Shown here: piece by piece, positions 1-7,403 of the stretch
Layout of the letters: each line of letters starts with the position of its first letter
How positions within the stretch are numbered: the first letter of the stretch is position 1
Source: Photobacterium sp. Ph5
GTDB taxonomy: Bacteria > Pseudomonadota > Gammaproteobacteria > Enterobacterales > Vibrionaceae
Direction of reading: 5' to 3'
Assembly: GCF_022129445.1 (NCBI RefSeq)
Contig: NZ_JADQAQ010000006.1
Coordinates: forward strand, 46,814-110,813
Length of the DNA stretch: 64,000 nucleotides
Made by a program: the position numbers and the translations under genes
Notes under the pieces: generated by a model
Told to the model about the DNA's origin: nothing
Seen by the model: only the letters and a program-made list of their open reading frames with translations
Database searches by the model: none

Positions 1-947
1 ACTGTGGCATGGATATGTCTAACATGAAACATGATAGCAGCGATTGCGGCATGGATATGTCTAACATGAAACATGACAGCAGTGACTGTGGCATGGATAT
101 GTCTAACATGAAACATGATAGCAGCGATTGCGGCATGGACATGTCTAACATGAAACATGACAGCAGCGATTGCGGCATGGATATGTCTAACATGAAACAT
201 GATAGCAGCGATTGCGGCATGGACATGTCTAACATGAAACATGACAGCAGCGATTGCGGCATGGATATGTCTAACATGAAACATGATAGCAGCGATTGCG
301 GTATGGACATGTCTAACATGGCTATGCCATCAAAAAATGATACTGGCGTAATGGCAAAAATCACCAAATCTGCCAGCTTTTTCCAAATGGATTTGGCAAT
401 GATAGGCAAAGAGATCTTAATTGGTGTTGTTGTATCATCAATCTTAATTGCCTTAGTGCCTCAAGAAGGTTGGCGCGCCTTATTTATCAGTAACGATGCC
501 GGATTACCTGCTTGGTTACACTCGTTCCTTGATGTCATTATCGGTGTTTTTGTTGCGATGATTGCCTATGTATGTTCAGTGGGTAACTTAATTTTAGCGG
601 CAGCACTGTGGCATGGTGGCATTTCATTTGGTGGGGTGATTGGCTTTATTCTTTCCGACGTATTAACCATTCCAATGATGCGTGTGTACCAAAAATATTA
701 TGGTAAACGTCCAACAAAATGGATGGTGGGTTTACTGTTTATTGCGATTATATTTACAGGCATGTGCGTTGATGCCATTTTCAACGGTTTTGGTTGGGTA
801 ACAACCGATCAAACCTTACGTACTTTAAACCAATCTGGTTTTGGTATGAACATGACCACAGTGATGAACTTGATCTTCATTCCGCTTTCTATTTGGTATT
901 ACCGTTTAGGTAAAAAAGCCAATGCAGGCATGGAAATGAGCATGTAA
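1..947 (+). CDS. Two-fold permease (ArsP/DUF318-like), C-terminal half, 5' end outside window
   Basis: The open frame already runs at base 1 (Cys-Gly codons at 3-8 before the first ATG), so the gene starts upstream. After a repeat-encoded linker come about five hydrophobic segments, roughly residues 132-152, 166-190, 195-225, 240-262 and 283-301 counted from base 9. They contain the motifs CSVGN and HGGISFGGVIGFILSD, typical of the second half of ArsP/DUF318 (UPF0718) permeases, inner-membrane proteins linked to arsenic or metal efflux. In that family a loop with a short MDMS-like motif often joins the two membrane halves. I infer that this loop has been expanded into the tandem repeat here. 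The substrate is unknown; Met, His, Asp and Cys in the linker suggest a soft metal such as copper or silver. The tail GMEMSM is again Met-rich. Confidence 0.75.
   Translation, partial: CGMDMSNMKHDSSDCGMDMSNMKHDSSDCGMDMSNMKHDSSDCGMDMSNMKHDSSDCGMDMSNMKHDSSDCGMDMSNMKHDSSDCGMDMSNMKHDSSDCGMDMSNMAMPSKNDTGVMAKITKSASFFQMDLAMIGKEILIGVVVSSILIALVPQEGWRALFISNDAGLPAWLHSFLDVIIGVFVAMIAYVCSVGNLILAAALWHGGISFGGVIGFILSDVLTIPMMRVYQKYYGKRPTKWMVGLLFIAIIFTGMCVDAIFNGFGWVTTDQTLRTLNQSGFGMNMTTVMNLIFIPLSIWYYRLGKKANAGMEMSM
3..320 (+). repeat. In-frame 42-bp tandem repeat, metal-ligand-rich
   Basis: Seven complete copies (starts at 9, 51, 93, 135, 177, 219 and 261) and a partial eighth at 303 encode the 14-residue unit MDMSNMKHDSSDCG. 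The tract also extends left of the window, since bases 1-8 match the end of a copy. Copies alternate between two DNA subtypes (GAT ATG with GATAGC, and GAC ATG with GACAGC), giving an 84-bp higher-order period. All differences between full copies are silent. Each unit carries three Met, one His, one Cys and three Asp, all possible metal ligands. Confidence 0.97.
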
Positions 948-965
948 TCAATCTGCGAGTAAATA

Positions 966-1015
966 AAAAGCCGTGGTGCTCTAGGTTGTAAAAACAACAG
1001 AGCACCACGGCTTTT
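966..1015. terminator. Bidirectional intrinsic terminator
   Basis: A perfect 17-bp inverted repeat (966-982 pairing with 999-1015) has AAAA and TTTT flanks. It lies between the convergent permease gene and rdgC and can stop transcription from both sides. Confidence 0.9.
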
Positions 1016-1049
1016 ATTTTGCGTATTCGATGTCGATTAAATAAAGGGA

Positions 1050-1964
1050 TTAGCCTTTATTTTCTAAACCGCCAACTACTTCAAATAGGTTTGGTAAGAA
1101 TGCTGAGAACTCACCGCCCATTAGCGATAAGTCAGCATCAATACGTTGCGCCATATCTTCACGGTCGATATCTTCGTTTTGATCTTTGATTTCATCAGAA
1201 AACTTCAAACGCTTCACAGTTAAATCATCAGCAAGGACAAAGTCGACACGGTCTTGCCAGTTTAAAGCCAGTTTCGTTACCACCTTGTTTGCTTCAATAT
1301 GTGCAAGAATTTCGTCACAGTTTAAATCTTGTTGCTTACAACGGATCACACCGCCATCTTCTTCAATCGCTTTAAACTCTGCCTCTTCACCGGTAGTGAA
1401 ACCATGAGGCGCTTGATTGCTACGCACCCATTCTGTCATGGTTAGTGCTAATGGTTTTTCAGGAACGACAGGTACAACAGGTAGGCTACCGATAGATTTA
1501 CGCAGTAGCGCCAGCATATCTTCGGCTTTTTTAAAGCTGCCTGCATCAACCACAATGTAGCCAAGTTTTGGCATGATCAGAGCGAAAGTCTGTGATTGGC
1601 GACTGAAAGCTCGTGGCAGTAAATCCATCACGATTTCATCTTTCAGCGTATCTTTCTCAGTCTTTTTCAGCTTACGACCAAGATCTTTTTCCTGCATCTC
1701 AACTTTGTTATTCAGTGATTCTTTGATCACAGAAGCAGGTAGCATTTTTTCTTCTTTACGCGCACAAATTAAAATATTGTCGCCAGAAACATGGGTGAAC
1801 ATATCACCATGCTTGCCTAATGCGTGTGCCCAGCCAAATTTTTGGATATCTTGGCTACCACAAGGCGTGAAGCGAAACTCTTCCAGCTGTTTTTCCAGTT
1901 GGTCTGCATTTAAATCAATTTCACGCGTAAAGCGGTAGGTTAGTAAATTCTTAAACCACATCAT
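1050..1964 (-). CDS. rdgC: Recombination-associated protein RdgC
   Basis: RdgC is a ring-forming dsDNA-binding protein of the nucleoid that limits RecA activity. The protein matches the family along its whole length: N-terminal MMWFKNLL, then [45 protein letters not shown] and a C-terminal [15 protein letters not shown] place the start at the ATG at 1964, giving 304 residues (E. coli has 303). A longer frame to 2003 exists, but AGGAAG lies correctly upstream of 1964. The gene is alone, convergent with the permease across a shared terminator. Confidence 0.95.
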   Translation of the reverse strand: MMWFKNLLTYRFTREIDLNADQLEKQLEEFRFTPCGSQDIQKFGWAHALGKHGDMFTHVSGDNILICARKEEKMLPASVIKESLNNKVEMQEKDLGRKLKKTEKDTLKDEIVMDLLPRAFSRQSQTFALIMPKLGYIVVDAGSFKKAEDMLALLRKSIGSLPVVPVVPEKPLALTMTEWVRSNQAPHGFTTGEEAEFKAIEEDGGVIRCKQQDLNCDEILAHIEANKVVTKLALNWQDRVDFVLADDLTVKRLKFSDEIKDQNEDIDREDMAQRIDADLSLMGGEFSAFLPNLFEVVGGLENKG

Positions 1965-2118
1965 GGCAGTCACACTTCCTAGGGTTAAACAGTTGGGGCG
2001 CACATATTAACCTAACCACTAAAAATTACTAAGAGGCGTTTGTGATTGAAGCTTAAGATTGTGTAATAACTTGCTGAACTGTGAGTAAAATTAAATTTAT
2101 GCTCTCACAATCAAACCG

Positions 2119-3345
2119 TTATATTTTAGGTTTGAAAACCGCTTTTAGACGTTTAGCAATCATTAACCGAGAAACTGTAAACATGTTACTGATGGTTCTT
2201 TGGTGTAAACGGAAAATCGTATCGTAGATGCGGCGAATAAGTAGCCCATGTAACACAAATTGACTTTCCATTTTAGAGCCGGGAGCAAAAGAGCCAACCG
2301 CAAAGTAATGCCCAACCGCAACCACCATGCCGCCATCTTTAAAGATAAAGTCAGTGAGCGGTTTACCATGCAAAAAACCACCTAGGCTTTTGGCTAAATG
2401 TTCTGCTGCTCGATTAGCCGCTTGTGCTTTAGGGGGGACAAAACTGCCATCAGGTTGTGGAATGGCTGCGCAATCACCGAGCGCGAAAATACAGTCATCA
2501 ACGGTTGTGGTTAAATCCATATTCACTTCAATTTGATTGATACGATTATAAGCCAAGCCGCCAATACCATTTAGCCAATCAGGGGCTTTAATGCCTGCTG
2601 CCCAAAATTGAACATCGGCATCAAGGGGACGATCATCGCTTGTGATCATACTTTTCTCCGTCACTTCGCTAATGCGTGTTTGAAGTAAAACATTAATGTT
2701 ATTTTTCTCGAGTTCTTGCTGAACTTTACGAGACATTTTTTCAGGGCTATTTGGTAATACGCGATCTGCCGCTTCAATTAAATTAATTGTTAACGGTGTG
2801 CCGTTATAACGTTGCAGCTTTCTACTGACTCGTTCAAGCTCTGCTGCCAGTTCAACCCCTGTTGCACCGGCACCAACAATATTAACTGTGCGGGCTTCTC
2901 CTGCTCGTAAAATGTAACTCATTCGGTGCCATGCTTGACGCGCTTGATTGGCTGAGTCTAAAAAGATGCAATGGTCTTTAGCGCCTGGGGTATTAAAGTC
3001 ATTACTGACCGCACCAATGGCAATAATTAAATAATCGTAATCCAATTCGTAGTTAATGCCATCGGCAGCGCCACAGACAGAGATGGTCTTGTTCTCGCGA
3101 TGGATATCCGTCATTGAGGCTTGATAGTGCTGGTAGCCATGTCGTGCACCATGTGTGAAATAACAAACCGTATCAAGATCGCTATCAAAGGTGCCTGCTG
3201 CTATTTCATGCAAGCGCGGTTTCCAGAAGTGGTGCGTTTCTGGTTCAACTAAAATGACATCATCTTCTTTTCTTATTGTTTTTTTTAATAGGGTAGAGAG
3301 TTCAATACCTGCGGCACCCCCTCCAACAATAACAATCCGTGACAT
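2119..3345 (-). CDS. ndh: Type II NADH:quinone oxidoreductase (NDH-2)
   Basis: This non-proton-pumping, membrane-bound FAD enzyme passes electrons from NADH to quinone. There are two Rossmann motifs: an FAD-binding IVGGGAAGIELS at the N-terminus and an NAD-binding IVGAGATGVELAAEL near residue 160. Other family motifs are FWKPRLHE, SNDFNTPGAKDHCIFLD, WAAGIKAPDW and FALGDCAAIPQPDG. At 408 residues it is slightly shorter than E. coli Ndh (434). GAGGAG precedes the ATG. It is a single gene with a 5' leader that contains a perfect hairpin. Confidence 0.93.
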   Translation of the reverse strand: MSRIVIVGGGAAGIELSTLLKKTIRKEDDVILVEPETHHFWKPRLHEIAAGTFDSDLDTVCYFTHGARHGYQHYQASMTDIHRENKTISVCGAADGINYELDYDYLIIAIGAVSNDFNTPGAKDHCIFLDSANQARQAWHRMSYILRAGEARTVNIVGAGATGVELAAELERVSRKLQRYNGTPLTINLIEAADRVLPNSPEKMSRKVQQELEKNNINVLLQTRISEVTEKSMITSDDRPLDADVQFWAAGIKAPDWLNGIGGLAYNRINQIEVNMDLTTTVDDCIFALGDCAAIPQPDGSFVPPKAQAANRAAEHLAKSLGGFLHGKPLTDFIFKDGGMVVAVGHYFAVGSFAPGSKMESQFVLHGLLIRRIYDTIFRLHQRTISNMFTVSRLMIAKRLKAVFKPKI

Positions 3346-3385
3346 AGGAACTCCTCATATAATTATTATGAGTCCGTTCATAATG

Positions 3386-3407
3386 AGGTCGTTATCATCA
3401 ACGACCT
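3386..3407 (-). promoter_or_regulatory. Hairpin or operator in the ndh leader
   Basis: Perfect 8-bp arms AGGTCGTT and AACGACCT around a 6-base loop, 41 bases upstream of the ndh start. There is no U-run, so it does not look like a terminator. It could be an operator or an mRNA structure. Confidence 0.4.
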
Positions 3408-3603
3408 ATCGAAAAAAGAAAATAGACCGTTAGCCGATCATGAAAAGTCGGTAGCTAAAAAAGCGAAATGATAGGGTTAAAAATTACTCTAAAGTTTAGA
3501 TGGGATTTTCTGATCTTGCGGACATTTGTTGCTGATAATTTCGCGTTGAGTGGAATGTGAGTAATGGAATAAATCGAGCAAGAAAAAATAGGTAGAACGT
3601 AAA

Positions 3604-3630
3604 AAAGCCTTGAGCAAAACTCAAGGCTTT
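3604..3630 (-). terminator. Intrinsic terminator of the cupin gene
   Basis: An 11-bp perfect stem (3604-3614 with 3620-3630) and a 5-base loop, followed on the minus strand by a U-run, just after the cupin stop codon. Confidence 0.88.
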
Positions 3631-3653
3631 AGAGGATTCATTTGGCAATGAAA

Positions 3654-4046
3654 TTATTTAGCAGGCGCGAAATCTTCAGCAGCTTGGCGGTGTGCTGTGT
3701 AGATTGCTTCACCGTCACTTTCTGCATCGAAGATAACAGTAACGTCAGGTGAGAACAGAATAACGTCGCCCACTTCAGCAACGTATTTGTTGCCAGCAGT
3801 ATCACGCATTACGATCTTACCTTTAGTAACCACTTTGTACTCGACTGAATCGTAGAAGTATTCAAACTCTACGCCTGGAGACATAGTGAAATGACCAATC
3901 GTCAATGGTGCGCTGTTGTTGGTTACAGCAACTTCAGCCATATCACTTTTTAAGCCTTCAACTTCTAACAGTTTGCTTAAATCATTTAGCTTAAAAGTCC
4001 CTGATTTGATCAGAGTGATGCCTGGCTTTTCGGTTAATGTTGTCAT
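3654..4046 (-). CDS. Cupin-domain protein (EutQ/DUF861-like)
   Basis: This 130-residue protein has one cupin-like beta-barrel pattern: GHFTMSPGVEFEYFYDSVEYKVVTKGKIVMRD, with GKIVMRDTAGN and EVGDVILFSPDVTVIF resembling the second half of EutQ-type cupins. Few of the classical cupin metal-binding histidines are visible, as in other EutQ-like proteins. It is a stand-alone gene, not in an ethanolamine operon, so a role in ethanolamine use is not supported. AAGGTC lies upstream of the ATG. Function unknown; a small-molecule-binding or metabolic cupin is the most that can be said. Confidence 0.7.
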   Translation of the reverse strand: MTTLTEKPGITLIKSGTFKLNDLSKLLEVEGLKSDMAEVAVTNNSAPLTIGHFTMSPGVEFEYFYDSVEYKVVTKGKIVMRDTAGNKYVAEVGDVILFSPDVTVIFDAESDGEAIYTAHRQAAEDFAPAK

Positions 4047-4130
4047 TGGATTGACCTTATTTTTTATAATAAGGCTGAAATAGCGGATTCAGCCTTTTGT
4101 AGGGTGTAACAAGAAGTACAATAATTACCT

Positions 4131-4153
4131 TTTTTCGAGTAATTATCGAAAAA
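4131..4153 (-). terminator. Possible AT-rich terminator after the small secreted-protein gene
   Basis: Perfect 8-bp arms TTTTTCGA and TCGAAAAA with a 7-base loop, about 65 bases past the stop codon at 4217. The stem is AT-rich, so the call is weak. Confidence 0.35.
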
Positions 4154-4216
4154 CATAAAGAACAATAGTTAAATGGTAATAATAAAATAAAGACTAACGT
4201 TCGTTATGGGTAATGC

Positions 4217-4459
4217 TTACTTATCTGCTGCTGAAAGTAGCTTTTCAGAAAAGTTTAATGCAGCTTTATGCTGTGAAAATACTAAGCCAGAGTGAGAGCG
4301 CTCAGCGGTACTTTGTTTTTGGTAGTGACCAACATTAACTGCATTAGTTGTTGATTTATTAAAGTTAATGTTACCAGTGAAGTTACCGTCTTTTGCTGCA
4401 GCAGTAAAAGATGTTGCGATAATAGCGGCTGCGATAGTTGCTTTAATAACTGTTTTCAT
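4217..4459 (-). CDS. Small secreted protein of unknown function
   Basis: An 80-residue protein starting MKTVIKATIAAAIIATSFTAAAKDG, a clear Sec signal peptide with likely cleavage after an Ala near residue 22. The mature part is about 58 residues, polar, rich in Asn, Ser, Lys and His, without cysteines or a second membrane segment. I do not recognise a family. A plausible promoter (TTGTTT, 16 bases, TAATAT on the minus strand) and a 10-bp-arm dyad lie upstream, so it looks like an independently regulated gene. It is probably periplasmic or secreted. Confidence 0.65.
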   Translation of the reverse strand: MKTVIKATIAAAIIATSFTAAAKDGNFTGNINFNKSTTNAVNVGHYQKQSTAERSHSGLVFSQHKAALNFSEKLLSAADK

Positions 4460-4518
4460 GAGTAATAAAACCTTTTGTTTTGAGTTTTTGTGAACGCCTT
4501 GTGCGTTTCGATGTGACT

Positions 4519-4546
4519 ATATTAATTCTTTCAAAAAACAAAACAA
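4519..4546 (-). promoter_or_regulatory. Candidate sigma-70 promoter of the small secreted-protein gene
   Basis: On the minus strand, TTGTTT (4541-4546) and TAATAT (4519-4524) are separated by 16 bases, about 60 bases before the start codon. Confidence 0.45.
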
Positions 4547-4564
4547 TTGCGTTATTTGGTAATT

Positions 4565-4588
4565 AATTATTACCAAGGGGTAATAATT
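4565..4588. promoter_or_regulatory. Operator-like perfect dyad
   Basis: Arms AATTATTACC and GGTAATAATT, 10 bp each, flank AAGG. The site lies 18 bases upstream of the candidate -35 box at 4541-4546, a position typical of an activator. Related half-sites occur at about 4120, 4174 and 4558. The binding protein is unknown. Confidence 0.5.
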
Positions 4589-5208
4589 TATATCTCCAAT
4601 ATTAATTAGGATCGGGATGGGGTTGTAGGTTGTTGAATTTATAGGAAATGAAGTGAGAATCAATTTTTGAGTGATGCAAAACAGAAAAGCTATACTATCT
4701 TTTAAAGTTATATTAGCCTTTAGGTAAAGCGATAGAGTATACGTTGTACAATGACCAAAACTCACTTGTTATATTAATGATGGTCACTTATCGCCTACTA
4801 ATAACAATGCTGAATTAGCTATCAACCATTTGTAGCTGGTAGAGCTATTGGTTGTTCTCAAATAATGCACCTTGTGATGCTGGTGTGTTACTTACTGTAT
4901 CGTGGAAACTGTATTAGGCAGCGGTTTATCCTCTATGACTATCAGGTAAAATGTATGAAAGAAACATCAAAATCTTAGCCAGAAATAAATACGCTGTTAC
5001 CTTAGAATGTCAAACATTAGTAAGTAACATCGCTCCATAGAGTTATGGAGCGAATACTATAGTATTAAAGGCGTAAATAAGTCCCAAATTGCATTATATG
5101 TGATGATGGCTTTATATGTCCGATAGCTGGATAACTGATTGTTTTTCTTTGTTTATCGGTATTACACTAATGATAGTTGTTTATATTAGTTCATTATATT
5201 ACGTTAAT

Positions 5209-5913
5209 TTATAAAGTTATTTTTTGTGGGTAGAAATACTTTATAGCCTCTTTGTTTTTTAAATATTTAAATACGGATATAAAAGATTGAATATCTAAAT
5301 CCAGCTCTAGATCTTTATGATCAAACCATCGGTAATTCCACCATTCTATTTTTGTTAATTCTTGTACTACTTCTTCAGGAAAGCGGTATTTAATTATTTT
5401 AGCTGGAGACCCTCCTACAACAGCATACGGAGGAACATCTTTTGTTACTACTGAATTTGCTGCAATTACTGCTCCGTCATTAATTACAATTCCATTTTTT
5501 ATCAATACATTTTCAGCTATCCAAACATCATTTTTTATTGTAGTTTGAGGGGGAGGGAGGATTTCTTTTATTTTTAATGTTTCGGATATATTAGGGAAAA
5601 TTCCCTTATCATATGTAATGGATGATGTCGTGAATCTTTGTAATGGGTGATTTACTCCCATCGTTTTTACATTACTTGCTATTGAACAATATCTACCAAC
5701 AGAAATGTTGATTGGTAGTTGTGAGTGAGAGTATGAAAATGCCCCCATTGACCAAATATTATGCCCTTTAAAAACACGGCAATTTTGTTCTATAACTACT
5801 TTTTCAATTGGTAGCTTAAATCGTGTTAATAAACTTCTTTTTGGTAAAAAAATACCATTTTCTTTCAGTTTTTTTCGAGATTTTAAAGATAATAAAATTT
5901 TTCTCTTTTTCAT
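5209..5913 (-). CDS. Hexapeptide-repeat acetyltransferase (CatB/XAT-like)
   Basis: The 234-residue protein has the left-handed beta-helix pattern of acyl-CoA-dependent O-acetyltransferases: ISVGRYCSIASNVKTMG, then MGVNHPL carrying the usual catalytic-type His, IKNDVWIAENVLIKNG, INDGAVIAANSVVTKDVPPYAVVGGSPAKIIKYRF. The C-terminal FPEEVVQELTKIEWWNY also fits CatB-like or capsule/LPS-modifying transferases. The basic N-terminus (MKKRKILLSLKSRKKLK) is an extra feature. The codons are clearly AT-richer than the flanking housekeeping genes, suggesting transfer. The substrate is unknown: surface polysaccharide or a xenobiotic. Confidence 0.8.
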   Translation of the reverse strand: MKKRKILLSLKSRKKLKENGIFLPKRSLLTRFKLPIEKVVIEQNCRVFKGHNIWSMGAFSYSHSQLPINISVGRYCSIASNVKTMGVNHPLQRFTTSSITYDKGIFPNISETLKIKEILPPPQTTIKNDVWIAENVLIKNGIVINDGAVIAANSVVTKDVPPYAVVGGSPAKIIKYRFPEEVVQELTKIEWWNYRWFDHKDLELDLDIQSFISVFKYLKNKEAIKYFYPQKITL

Positions 5914-6156
5914 TATGAGTTCGCCTATATTTTTTTTATATTAACATAATGAAGTAGTTCTTAAATCACAAGATAGCGGTCTTTTTTATTTCAACTCACC
6001 TAAAACACACCTCATTTCACAAAACTAATTCCCTGACTTATTTATCAAAAATAAAATTGCGTGATAGCAGCGAAAGGCAGTGAAATAGCAGATGTGGTTT
6101 GGCAGATCTCACGGTACAATCAGCAGATTATTTCTGGCTAGGTTGCGCATTATATT

Positions 6157-7389
6157 ATGAAAATTATCCATACCTCTGACTGGCACTTAGGGCATCAACT
6201 CCACGGTTATAACCGCGACTATGAACATCAAGCGTTCTTAGATTGGTTAGCCGATGAACTTGAAGCTCAGCAAGCGGATGCCTTATTAGTCGCTGGTGAT
6301 ATTTTCGATACTGCCAACCCGCCCGCAAGTGCATGGCGCATGTTGTATCGTTTTTTGGCGAAAGTGTCGAAAGCCCTACCGAATTTAGATGTAGTGATGA
6401 TTGGCGGTAACCATGATTCACCAAGTAAGCTTGATGCGCCTCATGAACTATTAAAAGCCTTTGATTTGCATATGGTTGGCGGTATCCATCGTTTAGAAGA
6501 TGGCACCTTAGATGTTAAGCGTATGCTGGTGCCTATCACTAATAAAGATAAACAAACTGCCGCGTATGTATTAGCAGTGCCGTTTTTGCGCAGTGCCGAT
6601 TTACGTACCGATAACCTTGATGAAAACGACGACCGCTTAATTAAAGGGGTAGAAGTGCTATATAGCGATATGACCCAAGCCGCCCGTGAATTGCTTGCGC
6701 CAGAACAAGCGATGATCGGTATGGGACACGCGTACATGGCATCAGGGCAATTATCTGAAATGTCAGAACGCCGTGTACTTGGCGGTAATCAACATGCGCT
6801 ACCAGCCTCAATTTTTGCTGATGATATGAGTTATGTTGCGCTTGGACATTTGCATTTAGCCCAAAAAGTGGCGAAGAAAGAGCATGTTCGTTATAGCGGT
6901 TCGCCGATTCCACTGTCGATGTCAGAGCGTAATTATAACCACCAAATTTTAGCGGTAGAATTTGATGGTAGTAACGTTAAAGCGATTGAAGAGATCAGTA
7001 TTCCTCGTTGTGTCGACATGCTTAAAGTACCAACCAAACCCGCGCCGTTAGATGAAGTGTTAGCCGCATTAAAAGCCTTACCTGACGATGAATTGCCACG
7101 TGAGCAACAACCCTTTTTAGAAGTGCATGTGTTGCTTGATAAACCACAAGCCCTCTTGCGTGAAAAAGTGCTGCAAGCATTAGAAGGCAAATCCGTTCGT
7201 CTTGCCAAAATTACGCCCCATTATAGCCAACGCGAGCAACAAGATAGCTTGCAACACCGTCGATTATCTGAGGTGTCGCCACAACAAGTGTTCGCATTAA
7301 GTTGGAACAAGAAATTCGATGGTGAGCCAACCGAAGTAATGGCTGAAGCGTTTGAAACCCTATTAACTCAAGTTGAAGAACAAGAATAA
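6157..7389 (+). CDS. sbcD: Exonuclease subunit SbcD
   Basis: SbcD is the Mre11-type manganese phosphodiesterase of the SbcCD complex, which cleaves hairpins and protein-blocked DNA ends. Metallophosphatase motifs are present in order: TSDWHLGHQL near the N-terminus, VAGDIFDTANPP, GGNHDSPSK, and YVALGHLHLAQ near residue 230. It has 410 residues, the normal length. sbcC starts 14 bases after the stop, so the two form an operon. Confidence 0.96.
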   Translation: MKIIHTSDWHLGHQLHGYNRDYEHQAFLDWLADELEAQQADALLVAGDIFDTANPPASAWRMLYRFLAKVSKALPNLDVVMIGGNHDSPSKLDAPHELLKAFDLHMVGGIHRLEDGTLDVKRMLVPITNKDKQTAAYVLAVPFLRSADLRTDNLDENDDRLIKGVEVLYSDMTQAARELLAPEQAMIGMGHAYMASGQLSEMSERRVLGGNQHALPASIFADDMSYVALGHLHLAQKVAKKEHVRYSGSPIPLSMSERNYNHQILAVEFDGSNVKAIEEISIPRCVDMLKVPTKPAPLDEVLAALKALPDDELPREQQPFLEVHVLLDKPQALLREKVLQALEGKSVRLAKITPHYSQREQQDSLQHRRLSEVSPQQVFALSWNKKFDGEPTEVMAEAFETLLTQVEEQE

Positions 7390-7403
7390 GAGAGATAAAA
7401 ACA

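Larger units (their letters stand above)
3346..3653. other. Intergenic region upstream of ndh
   Basis: No ORF of credible composition. It holds the ndh leader, with inverted repeats at about 3367-3385 (ATTATG/CATAAT) and 3386-3407, and the cupin-gene terminator at 3604-3630. The ndh promoter should lie between about 3420 and 3600, but I could not fix its hexamers. Confidence 0.7.
4460..5208. other. AT-rich intergenic region with dyads
   Basis: About 750 bases without a convincing gene; an 82-codon frame at 4517-4765 has poor composition and no good ribosome-binding site. It contains the promoter and dyad of the small secreted-protein gene, a hairpin with arms CGCTCCATA and TATGGAGCG at 5031-5052, and a 14-bp palindrome at 5053-5066. 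It may hold decayed sequence. Confidence 0.6.

Noticed and set aside
4517-4765. 82-codon reverse ORF upstream of the small secreted-protein gene
   Set aside because: Odd composition with many hydrophobic and rare residues, no ribosome-binding site, and it overlaps the likely promoter and dyad.
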